A DNA stretch of 64,000 bases from Astropecten irregularis (GCA_963971285.1 OZ020244.1:14818001-14882000), one strand, 5' to 3'; shown: positions 22,896-35,924, numbered from the stretch's first letter. Notes: generated by a model from the sequence alone, not told the origin. Translations and numbers: made by a program.

Positions 22896-25463
22896 AGTCC
22901 ACAAGTCAAAATATCAACATGAATTAAGATCCCTGCAATCTTTCTTAAGTAGGCCCCCCTAATTCGGATTTATTATTAATCATATTTTTTAACGTAAACA
23001 AAAGGTATCCATCATATGATAATATAAACAAATACAGGTTTCGTAATGGAAGGCTTTCATATTTTGCATGAAAGGTCAAAATTTGTCATATTTCTTGAAT
23101 ATTACCATGGCAGGATAAAAAATTAGAAGATTAATTTAAATTGAAGGGGGGCCATAACTTTTTACTTACAAGTCTTTGTTAGTGTTATTAAGGACTATTT
23201 TGTTTTTGTATCGATCAGGTCCGAATCAGTCACGTAAGTTATACTTAAATGCTAAATGAAAAAAGTTATGTCAGCGTGGTCAGTGCAGTTTTACGGTCTA
23301 GTAGTATACAGTGCACGACAAGTAGGCATCCCCATTATTTTCGTTGACATTTTTGAAGTAAACAAACGTTACTTTAGTCATGTTATGGGCGAATGAATTT
23401 AGTTTAATTCGTTACTTGCAAAGATTTACAAAAAAATTTATCAAGCCGAAAATTGTCACAATGTCAAAAGAAAATTGAAAAGATTCTGCAAATGAAATTA
23501 AACTAGGCAAGGGTTCTACTAATTTTGTATAGGCTAGTAACCAAAAGTCCTAACTAAAAGTAGGCCCTAGTAAAGTAACTGTTCGTAACTATAAACAGTA
23601 CAAATGACAACTCATTAGGGCCTACTACTTCGTTGCATTTCTACTACTCAACTGGTCTCCATGTTGCAACTCACCGGCTCACTAACTTATGTCAAACGTA
23701 ATTTACAAATGTACATGTATTGTAAAGAACAACACATTTGCCATCTAAATGATGTAGATACATTAGTCACGATGTAATATAGTGTTTATAGTCATTAGGC
23801 CTTGTGTGTGTATTTAAATTTGTACAGTCACAGTGCATACCACACCGATCGATTGTTGCCATTGCTTTTGTACACAAGTACATGGATAAACACGCATAAC
23901 GAGTGTCGTCATGTGCTACTAAAATAAACAGGGAAGTGTTCCCGAAGGGTTTGCTCTCCTAATTTTGGCATGAATACATTCTTTGGGGTACAATACTTAC
24001 ATGTGAAGTCCATTTTTCACCCGACAAATTCACTTTACGTAGATTTTGACCGATCAATTTGCCTCAAAATGACTCCCTCACAACTCGACTTTTGCAGCAA
24101 CGGGCATGCACAGACACGCTATAGCATTGCGTATTATTCGATCGGGCTTCAGTATTTTTCCATATGACACGATTGGGGTCAATCTATTATTATTCAAATA
24201 CTGATTACTCATACATATTCATGATAAAATATGTTATCTTGGTTTTAATTGGCCGAAGATCGACGGGCCTCCCCTTTTTTTTCAACGGTCGAAAGGCATT
24301 GTTTTGTGCACGATTTTGTCACAAGAGGGCGCTGTTCAATTCGATAAAATCCGCGCGTGCGCACAACAATTTGTCAGCGAGAAAACAGCGGTGGTGACGT
24401 GACATCGACTGTATAGTGTACTGTTTTGTTACGTACAAAAGTCAAGGCCACGGCCGTGCTGTTTGTACTCTGTCAACTTTTCATCAGCAAAGGTAGGCAA
24501 ACTTTCCCACAGGTAACTAAGTAGGCCTACGGTCCTTTTAAAGATGCCCCTGCAAATATTAATGTTTGGTATTGGGCCTATGTCATGATATTGTAGGAAA
24601 GACTCGATTACTGAAACACGGAGAATTGTTTCAAGAAAACCCAGTGGACCGGGCACGGCTGTCGAAAATACATAACATTAAAAACATTGTAACGTTAGGC
24701 CTATTTGTTCTAGGTACTTGTACATGTACATGTATGATGTAGCCTAGTAATAGTGGAAGGTTAGGGGATTGAGGTTAGGGTTAGATGTGAAGGGGAATGG
24801 TAATATGATGATGCTTAGAGTTTCAGTAAAGTTAGGGTTGTGCTTAGAGTTAGAAATAAGCACCGATTACATACATAGACTCAGTCAGAGGTGTGCAGAA
24901 TTATGTTATTTAATCTTTTTGTATTTTTTGTTTTTGCTAACGTCATCATGCAGTAAATTCGCCTTGACGAATGTAGGCCTAACTGTAGTAGGCCCTATAC
25001 GTACGTCGTGGCGTTTGCGGTATTATAATGGCTCCGCTGTTCGCGGACTTATTCTGATTAGTGTCATTTTTAGTGAATATTCTTGTCGAAACTTGTTTAT
25101 TAATTGTCGACTTTTAGTCCTTGACCTTGTACTGTGTAATCCACCGGAGTTAATTTACGGTAGGCCTATGTAAATATTAAAATATTATGTAGGCCCTATG
25201 CCAGTATCACAAATTCTGAAAGATCCACAGGGTTGATTGTTTTTTTATTTTACTTTATTTATTATCACTTCTATACAGACAACATATGCATGGGATAGGG
25301 GTACGAAGGTTTGAGCTAGGGTCAGGATTAAGACTTAGGTTTGGGGTGAGGGCTTGGGCTATTTACGCTTGAGGTAGTTCGGAAAGCCGAACGTTGTTTT
25401 GCTTATTAACTATCGTTTAATCATTCTGTTTTCCCTTAGGTTAACAGCAGGCCTACGTGAAAG
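22896..25463. other. Spacer between the RAG1-like and recombinase genes
   Basis: No gene recognised. It contains a weak inverted-repeat element (22951-23153) and AT-rich DNA with many TAGGCC words. A moderately CpG-rich 1 kb (24300-25460) could contain the promoter of the next gene. No terminal repeat matching the region 5' of the RAG1-like gene could be seen by eye. Confidence 0.45.
22951..23153. repeat. Possible small MITE with GGCCCCCC ends
   Basis: AGGCCCCCCTAATTCGGATT on the left resembles the complement of the right end (AATTTAAATTGAAGGGGGGCC). The interior is AT-rich and non-coding. The match is short and imperfect. Confidence 0.3.
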
Positions 25464-28400
25464 ATGCATCGAAACGTAAGTCCCCCATGAACTATAGTTG
25501 TCATTCAAATTCTTGCACATTGTCAACTTTGTATAATTTGCAGAAATAATTTGGATGCCAAGTGAAAATTGACTGAAGTGCTGCAAAGGTGACTAAAGTG
25601 AGGTTTACATTGCCTAGGCCATTTTGATTCCACCTATCTAGGGGCATTTGTATAAAAAATAACATTAAATGAAAGGCACACAGTCTTGTTTGTAGCTTAA
25701 ACATGTTTGCACAAAAACAATGAATGTCATGCCAATACAGATATATCCATACAAGAATCATTAAGGCTTCTGCGTGCATTTACCACCCAAATACATGGAT
25801 GCGGTAGTGTAGACACGTTCCTCAGACCTGGGGGGGGGGGGGGGGGGGGGGCGGTTGATCGTATAGCTGGGCGTACTTCCATATACGTTTGTGCACAAAA
25901 TCATTTTATATAGGCCCCCTATATATAAAAAGTCACAACCATGGGGGGGGGGGGTTGCAACCCCCCTAGCCCCCCCCCCGGATCTACGCCCATGCATGGA
26001 TGATCCAGACAAAGTACCGGTATACATAACACACCTTCAATTTGTTTTCCCCTACCACAGGCGACCTGGTATTTCAAAAATATGCAGGGCGAGGTCAGCG
26101 ATGATGATGAGGTGACTATAGTTCATGAGTAATTCCACTCTTAATGTGAATGCATCTTTTGATAGTACAAATAAATACATGTTTCAATTTATATTAACCG
26201 AGCCTGTTTTTTTTTTAGACTTATTCAGAGTCCGATGACGAGTGGGTTCCAGAGGACGATCAAGACAACGACAGTTCCACTGCAGAAGATGTGGCATCTG
26301 CAGAAGATGTGGCTCACTTCGAATCAGAGAACAATGATGGAGACATCGAAAGTGATCCCGATGTCGACGTGGCAACGAAGGATGGCCCTGATAACGCACT
26401 GGTGGATGGTGCTGATGACCCACAGGTGGATGGCGCTGATGACGCACTGGTGGATGGTGCTGATGACCCACAGGTTGATGGCGCTGATGACGCACTGGTG
26501 GATGGTGCTGATCATAATACCCCGGAGGTGCACTTGAGCAAGACAAGACCCAAGAAAAGAATAACATATAAGCCAGTAAATATCTCTTATTTTGAACTTC
26601 TCATAGTTATTTAATCTTAGTTTTCAATCTTAGTTGTCCATCATAAAGTACTACATGTAGTACAGCTTCTTGGTAATTTAGCATTTGAGTGGAATTAAGA
26701 TTTAATGTTTGAACCTCACTATTACAGCTAGGTTTCCGATAAACAAATGGATTATTAACAATTTTTTCAGCATTTGTTTCAGCAGGACGAAAATTGCTAT
26801 AAACAAAATAATGTTGGCATTTGGGTGCGAGACATACCTGCCAGTACTGGAAGAAATCCTTATTGTTCATTAGATTAAAGTAAATTAATTTGCATACTGA
26901 AGGTATTATCACTTTAAATAGAGGATATAATATGTTTCTGTCTTCATTTGTAGAGTAAAAAATGCAAGACCAATGTAATCACAACCCACATTATTATGTT
27001 GTTCTCATGTCACTTTCAGGGAAAAAGAGCCTCGAGAAAGTGCACTTTGTGCAATGGATCCTACATGTACTTGTCACAGCACCTGAAACGTGCGCACAGT
27101 GTTGTAAACCGAAAAAAAAGGCTGGAGGAGCTTGGAAAGGCAAGAGAGAGGTAATAAAGGGAAAAATTGTAAACAAACATGTAGGCCTAACCCCCCCCCC
27201 CCCCCTCCTCCCCATGTGCACCATGTTTTGGTGCTTTGGGTTTAAACATTTTGCTAGGGGCCAATATACAGGGTGTCCCAGAAAAAACGAAAGCGAGATT
27301 TATCAATGTATTTTGAATAATAAATGAAACATAATCTGAAAAGCTTAGTTTTTCAGCTTTCATTGATACCATTCATGCTTATGATGCACACTTTATGCAT
27401 GAATGAATAAAGACAATATGAAGAAAGGCTATCAAACTGAGACGTGTAATTTATTATTCACAAGTGATATTAATATATGATAAAACAATGATAAATCTCG
27501 CTTCCGTTTTTTTTCTGGGACACCCTGTACACTTGTGATGGGCCATACACCTTGATTGCACAGGTGCACTATACATGCTATACGTGCATTACGACAACAG
27601 TAAAATCTCTACATACATTTTCTAAAATTGTTAAGTTTAATTTGTGTTACTTCAGGCAGCCAATAGTCCACCAAAAGACGTCATCCAAACCCGCCAAGAG
27701 GGCTACGCACACCTGTCCCTATCCTGAGTGCCCAGGACGTGGACTAAAAAGAATTGATGTGCACCTACGTACACAACATAACTTGAAGGTTTGTGTGAAC
27801 ACTAAACAAGCTTTGTTCCCTGTTGCACAGTAAGATATTCTTGTCGAACAATACTTTCTTCCGGGAACCATTGTTAACCCCATTATAAACCCAGTTGTGT
27901 GGAAACCAATGTTAAACCAACTTTTAGCCTTGCAAAATTCAATAAAAATGAATAAAAATAAAAGCTTTTCGCTGACGCGGAAACGCGGAAACTGAAAAAT
28001 CAGAACAAAAAAAAACCTTTTCCGTTGAACAGGGAAAAGCAAAAAATCAGAACAAAAACAACACATTTTCCGTTACTCACGGAAAAGCCAATAAAGTCAG
28101 TTCTGATTTCTATTCCAACAGCTTGGATCAGCAGCATACAAAAGCATGCTGGTGAAGGCCAAAAATTCCTCCAAAGTGCAACCTGAGCGCAGTGAGCCTT
28201 TGTCTTCAAGGCCTTCTTCACTGTCTGGTACTGAAGGTAAGTAATGATGAGTAGACATTGTATTGAATCACTTGTGACGTTTCTCCTCATTGTCTGAGTA
28301 TAAGTATACTATCTGAAATTCTCTCTTGTTTGGTGAAACGAAATAATTATATGGTCCCATACCCCCTAGGTTCAATCATCCAGGTAATGGTATGCCTTTG

Positions 28401-31400
28401 TGAAACTTGAGATTAAAATCTGAATTCCGATTTGTTTTTGTTTAGATTCTAATTCAGAATTTCAGCTTTGTATAGGAACTTTAAAATTTCAGCTTTTTCC
28501 TCAGTGTTTTTAGATTTTTTTTTGAGTGGCCTCTCACAGCCCTGATCAACTCACTGACTTACATAATAAAGGTTTTATAGGTTCGAACTGTGAGCTGTCA
28601 TATTACCCATTAATTTTTAGGTGTTGAAATATTCCATGTGGGGTCTGGCGTAGAAATTGGTTGGATGAACGTGTTTCGTTACAGTTAAAATTCTCCACTT
28701 TCTGACAGCCAGTGCTTGAGCATAGCGAAACTGTTTTGTTGAGTTGAAATACAAAATAGAGTTTTTCTCCATAAATATCCCTACCCCTTTTCCTTTTCTC
28801 AAATCTTGAGAAGGATCCTGCAAAGATCAAAACGCGCCAGGCCCTCCTAACTCCAAGCATTTTATTTTAAATTTCAGGTGATTATATTGGCCGATGAGCA
28901 GTTTATTACTTGTTTTAAATTTGGATTTGGTTTAAAAACAATGTCCCCACGGAGCTATTTTTCTAAGCTGAACGTCCACGCTTCATAAGGGGTATACTTA
29001 CTGTCAATGACTTTAAATATGTATTGTATTCTAAGCACATGATATGTAAGAAGCCAACGTGGCAACAGAATTGATCACAAGCTGATAGCTGATTGTGCAC
29101 AGAATACGGGGAGTGTTTGTGTATCTTCCTTGCTCATTTCTGTACATTAAATGCCTTCTTTTTCTTCCACACAGAAATCATCAAGAACTTCGGGGAATAT
29201 GTTTTTGCGTACAATGGAGCAACATCTGGGGCCAGGCGCACAGCTAATAACACCGTTAGCCAGCTTAAATTGGTGTCTGCCTGCCTGGGTGTTGCTATTC
29301 CTCAGTTGGTAAACCGCAATGTTCCAAAGAAGTAAGTTAATAAGGTTTGTCATAACGGTATCGTTTCCTCCACTTCCGCATAATATGCACTAAGACCTGA
29401 ATTTGTTTTACATTTTGCATCATGGCAAGTTGCAATTACATAGCCTGTAGCCTTTTTTTAGTGTGAAACCTTATCTCCAATTGCACGCCTTTTTCCGGTA
29501 TCTTTGTTCAGCTGTATCTCCTTTGCTTTCCCGACAAAGACACTTTTGCATTTTGTACTTGACAAGGCCATTGTAACTTTAAGGTTGAAGACACCTTCAC
29601 TATGATTTAAAATTGTGTATTTTTGTCCTGTTTTGTTTCTTTTACGGTAACAGACTGGTGCTTTGTCTTAGAAAAACAAAGAAACAGCCACAGACCATCT
29701 ACAAGTACATACTAAGCCTGAAGCGCTTTTTAGAATTTCTTCAGCTTGAGGAAGACCAAGCGGACTTCCTCAAGCTGAAGCAATCAGAAATAAAAGGGAC
29801 GCTCAAACTCGCAATGCATTTTGCGAAGTCTGTTCAGCCAGGCATAGCCCAACGAAAAAACGAGATCAAATCCCGCATCAATGGTATGTATCATTTTACA
29901 AATGCCCATTTTCATTAGGTAAATCAGAAAATCAGAATGCTTTTTGTCTGTTCTTTCAGTCCCATCATCTATAAAAAAAAAATTGACAAGACATAACCAC
30001 TTAATTAAGCAGTAGTAGCCAAAAAAATGCTTCTGACCTGGGGCCAATTTCATGGAGCTGCTTAAGCACCAAAATTTGCTTAAGCACTAAAAACCTTGGT
30101 AAATAAAGTCAGTATGCCAGCCAAAACTCCTTGTGAATGTTATGCTCAGCAAACACTGGCCCAATACAAGTCAAAAGCAGTAAACATCACTTGAACATTT
30201 GGTTGGTAATCCTGTTTGATCAAGGAAGACTTTTCATGCTTAAGCAAATGTTGTGCTTAAGCAGATCTATGAAATTGGCCCATGGCTAATCACTCTCTAC
30301 TTACAGTACTTTTGTACTTTCAGCATTTATTCACGTAAGAATGACTAAACGTATTATTTTATTCTATTACAGACCAACTTCTACAGGCCAAACACATCCG
30401 GCTTTTTCACAATAGGGCTGCAACTGAGTTGCAGTCTCTGACGAACCCTAGTAAGACTTTTTGCCAACTTACTAACGTTGATTCAATTACATAATAGGAT
30501 AGGAAATTGTGTTGATACACATTTTACATATTTACAGACTGAATCTTCAAACGTTTTTTACAAACATGAACAAATACCATTTGACATTAGTAAAATACAT
30601 GTACAACTACTTGTCTGTTGCGCAGGAACAACACTCAACAGTTCAACGGCTGATAGACTACGAAATTTAATCATCATGAAAATACTCCTTAACCAGGCCC
30701 CCCGCGCGGGCGTCATTGAGAATGCTAACCTTGGCGAGTACCGTCAAAGAAAGCATACTACAATGCCAGAGACATTTGAGGAGGTGATGTATTTCCAGGT
30801 ATGTACTACCTTTGCAGTGATTGTTTTAGGCAGTTAACCTATATAACTTTGTGAGTTGAAATGTAATGTGCATGAAATATTCGTAGAGAATGTCACAAAG
30901 AGAGTTTAAATAAAGTGCAGGAATAATTTGAATAATCTATTAATCGTGACGTATAAAAATGTATCTCAAACAAAAGGTTTACAGACACAAAACAGCCAAG
31001 ATGGGACCAGCAACAGTCTTCCTCAAATCGGAGTTGGCACGAAGCTTAGAGTATTACGTCCAGAATGGCAGACCACTATCTGGATGCAAAGGTAACCTAT
31101 GCTGTAAAAAGGTTGGCAAGTGCACAAACATTTGGCTTATTCTAAACAATAAGGCCGAAGACACGTACGTAAGACTTGAAGCTATTGACACACTTGAACT
31201 TTATATTTTTGACTTCCTGGTTATCCAAAATCGCTGCAGCAACAAACACGTATATCTCCAAAAAATGTGTTACGTTAGCAGCACCTTTCTATTTGGGTAG
31301 TTTTGCCACTGTGAAATTCGGTTTAACTCATTTTGGGGACAACTTCATACCTGTTATAATTAATTGATACCTTATATAATTATTGGAAGTTAATGGTGAT

Positions 31401-34400
31401 GACTAAGCTTTTTTTATTTGCAATGTTAATGCACATGCAGGAGTACACATCAAAGATGACGCAAGCCCTTTGTTTTTGATGTCAAGAGGACGACCAGTCA
31501 CAAAAGTGGCAAGCATCACAGCCAGGACTTGGCAGTCAATGGGGCTAGCAGGTGTTTGCACTCCAACCATAGTACGCAAAACTGCTGCAACCATGGTAAA
31601 TGAATATCATAGCTTTTGTGAGATATCAATGACAACTGTAGAATGTTTCTTTTTTGAAGGGTAATTTAAAATACAAAGAATTTCGTACTTTTTGTTCCTA
31701 CAGGCTGTCCAAACCCTACAACCACAACAAGCAGATGGTGTTGCACAACTCATGGACCATGACCCACATACCCAAAGAGCATATTATGTCGCGACGCAGA
31801 CCATGAGGGACAAACTTCTGGCATGGGGCAAAATAAGTCAAGTCATTGCATCGGTTAGTTCTGAATGATAGGATAAAATGGTACACTCAATCAATGTATG
31901 GTTACACAGAAGAGAAACTTGAAATGAACAATTAACGACATTCCTTTACCAAAACAATTATACGAGTGTACACACATTTTTGCAAGTAGCATACATTTAT
32001 AAAAAGTAAATATTGAAGGCCTAAGGAATTTGGAAAGACCTAAACATTTTTAGCAGTGATGATATTTTTTCTGGATCTGAGAAGGCATTGATTTCAGTCA
32101 TGCAACTTTCAAAAGTAAATCGTAGCACACAGTAACCTGTAAAAGTTTAATGTTTTAGAGAAAATTAAGTTTGTTCTCTTTTCTCTTTTGGTCACCAATT
32201 ATGCACTGTACCCTTGCCTAATATTATGTGACATTCTCTTTTTCTGAAAGCCTACAAAGTGTTTCAGGGCGCCCTAATTGTTTTCTTACTGCGCACACTC
32301 TTACTTTCTTTTATTCCCAGACTGACACTCCAACTCATATTCCCAATGATGCTCCAACTGCTATCCCCACTGGTACTGATGCTCCAACTGATGCTCCTAT
32401 TGACACAGATGCTGAAATTGTCGATCAGGCACAGACTTTGCCCACAGTCCAAGACAATCAACAACAGGTAAACTGCAAAATATAGACTGCTGTTGGTGAA
32501 CAAATTTGAAAAAAAAAAAAAACCAAATGGGCAAATACATAACTAATGGCTAAATAAAAAAAATAAAAATGGCTAATGTGTACCAAAAAAAAAAAACAAT
32601 AACAAATGTTGGCCCTTTTTCTGTTAATCGGAGCGCCTCACAGCCATGCTGTTGTTTTGAGATCACATTTAGTTTTTGCAGAAAGATGACCTTGCATGTA
32701 CAAAAATAGAATGTACATTTTACCACTGCTGCTAGTATTAATATTGTAACTTGGACCATTTGATGCAAATAATACTACATGTATGTATTACTATGACCTG
32801 TGGTCGATTTTACCCCCATTATAATAATGGAGGTCAATGGAGCACTCAGTGGACACGACTCACAAATTTTCGGTGCCTGTCTTCATCACTATCCTTGTCA
32901 TAAAAATGCAATGAATCTAATATGCATTTATCTTAAACTTTTCCACAAAGGACGCTGAACAAGGTGGGATAGATGGGGGTGTTGCATCACATCACTTTGG
33001 GGTGAGTACACAGGCAATTTAAGTTGTACATACATGTGCACATGGATGAACAGTAGTTTAAGAAAATACTGAATATAAAAAATGGAATCTTGGACCTTTC
33101 GCAAAAAACAATGCCTCCACCAACTGTACACACTTGAACAGAGTTGGTAAAATTAAAGCAAATTAAAGGCAAATCTTTCTATAAGAATGTAGACTACATT
33201 CGTACAACACATGAAAAATCACAAATTTCACCAGAAAACCTTTAATCTGTTACATAACTCTATGCATAGGCCACAGACTTCTACACCCAGTCTTCCAGCC
33301 AAGGCGTCCGAGAAAACGTGTACAAAGTTTACAGCAAAGATTTACAGGATGCCATGATGAGGACGTATATCGAATTCAAAGCTATGAGCCCAAAGTGCAC
33401 ATACACAGAAGCTGTGAGTATTTAGAGTTGTTTCTTTTAATACACAGAGTATGTGAGTGGCCATACACACACAAATCTGAAAACACCGAGGAAAAAGTTG
33501 ACATTTTCAGGTTATGATAATTTTGTACTAAACTAGTAAGGTGTAAAAAAAAAGCTGAAATTCTGAGTTAAATTCTCAGCCAAAATAAATCGGAATTCAA
33601 ATTAAAAACTTAAGTTCCACATCCCCCCCCCCAAAAAAAAAAAATGGAAACCTGGGTCACACAAAACCTTGAAAACTAAATGCATTTGTGAAAAAATGTG
33701 ATTATTTATTACTATTAGGGTCAAAACTCAAAATTGTATTACAAAAAAATGTAATCCATAGGTATGCAAAGTGTACTGTACAGTACTGTTTTTTCATTTG
33801 GCACGCCATTTTTTTTTTTTTTTAATGACTTGTTTCTTGGAAATTATTGCACATAAACAGGCCCGCTACATCAAGAAGAAGTTGCGGGACACGTCCAAGT
33901 ATAGTGTAAAGCAACTGGCCGACAAGCTCCGACATTCAAGTCAAAACAATAAAGCAGGTAAAACAAATTAATTTCCAGATTGAACTGAAATTGCAAACAA
34001 ACAAACAACCAGAGACCTTGGTTACCATTTTTCATGGAATTAAATATGCTATTCGATGGTGACTCTGGGGCTGTTGTAAACATGGCATATCCATGCATTC
34101 TTATGCACATATTGATAAATTCTCATGTCATGTTCCCTACAGAGATCAAGAGACTGGGTGTGAACAAAAGGTAATTCATTTCATCATTATATTATAATCA
34201 TCAAATGACCACAAGGAAAACTGTCATTAAGTCATTGAAAGGTGAACAAAGACTAAAATTTACTGGAGTGGGATTCGAACCAGCGACCTCCTAAAGTACA
34301 GTACAGGCACTCTACCAAGTGAGCCATCCAGCCCTACATTGGTGGTGTCCCTAAGAATTGACTACTCGGGACACCACCAACATAGGGCTGGATAGCTCAG

Positions 34401-35924
34401 TTGGTAGAGCGCCTGTGCGGTATTCATGAGGTCGCTGGTTCGAGTCCCGCTCCAGTGAATTTTTCTTTGTTCACCTTTCATTATTTCATTTTACCCTCTT
34501 TTCCCATTATGATCGATTGATAAGTGTGGGACATCTCTCATAATTCACATGATTATCAGATTATTATTGTGTGTACCTACACAGGAGAGCCATTCTAAAT
34601 TCATCTATTATTTATTACATGACTATCCTTTAAAAAAATGATGTTTTTGCCCATTTCAGATGCCTCAGTACAATCACAGACTCCTCGGTTAAATTCATTA
34701 TGCACAAGCACATGGGTTTCTTTCGGGATATCGTAAGCGGAAAGGTAAAAAAAAAATGAAATAAATTTTCTTTGATTTTTCAATTTATACCTTATAAAAT
34801 GTGTGTTATGCATAACTGGGGTGGAGCCACTTGTGTTAGTGTGTGTGCATTTTGTCCAATGTCTTCCTAAACAAGTATAGTTCAACGTGTGAAGTGTTAT
34901 TGAAAAATTACATCTTTTCTTTGCAGATTCCTTTCGCTAAACACGACACCTATCAAATGGGTCCATTGCATAGAGGTGAGACACTGTAGAAGCATTTTTA
35001 TTAGGAAAATAGAATGCCAAAGCAAACTTATGTACAACTTATGTAAATGTACAATGTAAACATGCATTGCCATAGCCTGGGGTAACAACAAAGAAACCTT
35101 AAATTACAATCTCAGAGACTATTGCCACTTGTGCTTACAAGCTTGAAACCGGTTCACCAATATATTGCCTAATCGTTATTTCTTCATACTTACATAAAAA
35201 TCCATGGTATTTGCTTTGATGTTCTGTCTTTCCTTCAATTTAAGCTCGAATGCCACCTCCAACATACGGGAAACTCTCCGAGGAAAACTATGAGACAGTC
35301 TTCAGAGAGCTGATGACAGAATTTGGACATGGGGATACTGCTGTAAGTATTCAAAATTCAATAAAGTGGAATTTTTCTTGAAACTCCTCCTAGATCTACC
35401 AGTTTCGATAAAGCCTCTTTGTGCGCTACGTCGTCTTTATGACACACTGTTGAACATGTATGATTACCCGCACTGGCCTGCACACTCGTACATGTACGTG
35501 CATAGAGTAAATAGGCTGCGCCTGATTCAAAAGTAACGCATGTACAGTGTGTTTTCTTCAATTTTGGGTGGAGATTTTACACGATTCCCAAGACTATGTT
35601 CCAGAGAGGTCTGTGCTTACGTGCGTGCGGATCACCCGTACGTACATGTACGGTCAGCGCGGGTAATAGTTTCGTACGTTCAAGCGGTATAACATAGTCG
35701 TGAACCAAGACTAAGTGAATCATAGCACAGAACATCAATGCAAAGCATGTACTGTGATATTATACACTATGTCTCACTGCCTGCCTTTTATATTTATCTT
35801 TTTTTAGATGATCGAGTACATTACCAAAGTCCTCATGCATGAAGCTTTCATCTTTCTGGCAACAGACCACCTCGGTGTCAGCCGCATCGTGGCACAGAAA
35901 ATCCTGCTGGTGTCAGATGATTAG
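25464..35924 (+). CDS. C2H2 zinc-finger / tyrosine-recombinase-like protein, 22 exons, 890 aa
   Basis: Exons: 25464-25475, 26061-26111, 26219-26575, 27020-27150, 27656-27788, 28122-28236, 29175-29331, 29654-29883, 30373-30450, 30626-30798, 30977-31091, 31441-31595, 31704-31853, 32321-32467, 32951-33001, 33270-33413, 33861-33957, 34143-34170, 34660-34744, 34927-34975, 35245-35342, 35808-35924. All phases agree and no stop is met. Order: acidic repeats (VDGADD octamers, about 95-130); C2H2 fingers at 148-166 and 204-225; a helical core-binding-like segment; a tyrosine-recombinase fold with R448 (QAPRAGVI), K484 (HKTA..GPA), R563 (IVRKTAAT), H588 (LMDHDPHT) and Y596/Y597 (RAYYVAT). The usual HxxR histidine is replaced. 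A T/D/A/P-rich linker precedes a helical C-terminus (MIEYITKVLMHEAFIFL). Such domains occur in Crypton- and DIRS-like elements and their host derivatives. The large intron number suggests a host-maintained gene. The first, four-codon exon is the least certain part. Confidence 0.8.
26399..26512 (+). repeat. In-frame 24-bp coding repeat
   Basis: GGTGGATGGTGCTGATGACC-type units repeat about five times within exon 3 of the recombinase gene, giving alternating VDGADDPQ and VDGADDAL octapeptides. The period is a multiple of three, so copy-number change keeps the frame. Confidence 0.8.
27269..27527. mobile_element. MITE with TA target duplication (mariner/Tc1-like ends)
   Basis: The inverted ends CAGGGTGTCCCAGAAAAAACG and their complement continue through AAGCGAGATTTATCA, about 36 bp with one or two mismatches. 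TA flanks both ends (27267-27268 and 27528-27529). It is 259 bp and non-coding, in intron 4 of the recombinase gene. CAGGGTGTCCCA ends with TA duplication fit IS630/Tc1/mariner-type elements. Confidence 0.8.
30041..30282. mobile_element. MITE, GGCCAATTTCAT family (copy 2)
   Basis: GGGCCAATTTCATGGAGCTGC on the left pairs with the complement of ATGAAATTGGCCC on the right; TTAAGCA words are inverted inside. 242 bp, in intron 8 of the recombinase gene. It shares ends and interior words with the copies at 14268 and 38772. Confidence 0.8.
34263..34334 (-). other. tRNA-like sequence, minus-strand arm
   Basis: On the minus strand this reads GGGCTGGATGGCTCACTTGG and later GGTTCGAATCC, matching the pol III A and B boxes. 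The anticodon arm does not form a clean 5-bp stem with a 7-base loop, so it is a tRNA-derived relic, not a tRNA gene. Confidence 0.6.
34385..34457 (+). other. tRNA-like sequence, plus-strand arm
   Basis: An A box (TAGCTCAGTTGG) and B box (GGTTCGAGTCC) are intact. The D-arm (GCTC/GAGC) is good, but acceptor pairing is partial and the anticodon stem is poor. It is best read as a tRNA-derived (SINE-like) unit that keeps an internal pol III promoter. Confidence 0.6.

Larger units (their letters stand above)
34234..34482. mobile_element. Fold-back of two inverted tRNA-like units
   Basis: The outer arms TGAAAGGTGAACAAAG / CTTTGTTCACCTTTCA enclose two oppositely oriented tRNA-like sequences. At the centre GGTGGTGTCCC pairs with GGGACACCACC around a spacer of about 17 bases. 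Almost the whole 249 bp can fold into a single hairpin. It lies in intron 18 of the recombinase gene. It may be two SINE copies inserted head to head or a fold-back transposon. Confidence 0.75.

Noticed and set aside
24765..24790. Interstitial telomeric repeat (GAGGTTAGGGTTAG)
   Set aside because: Less than two TTAGGG units in a generally G/T-rich stretch; not above background.
25830..25851. Poly-G run as a G-quadruplex regulatory element
   Set aside because: It is a homopolymer, prone to sequencing slippage, with matching G/C runs nearby in repeat-like DNA. No regulatory context is visible.
26954..27019. Longer version of exon 4 of the recombinase gene starting at an earlier acceptor
   Set aside because: The frame stays open, but the added residues match nothing around the zinc finger and the 27020 acceptor has the better pyrimidine tract. 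It remains possible as an alternative splice form.
34263..34457. Two functional tRNA genes
   Set aside because: A and B boxes are intact, but the anticodon arms do not fold properly and the units are locked in an inverted fold-back. They are tRNA-derived relics.
18749..35924. RAG1/RAG2-like gene pair (ProtoRAG layout)
   Set aside because: The downstream gene encodes C2H2 fingers and a tyrosine recombinase. No kelch repeats or PHD finger were seen, and the two genes are in the same orientation.
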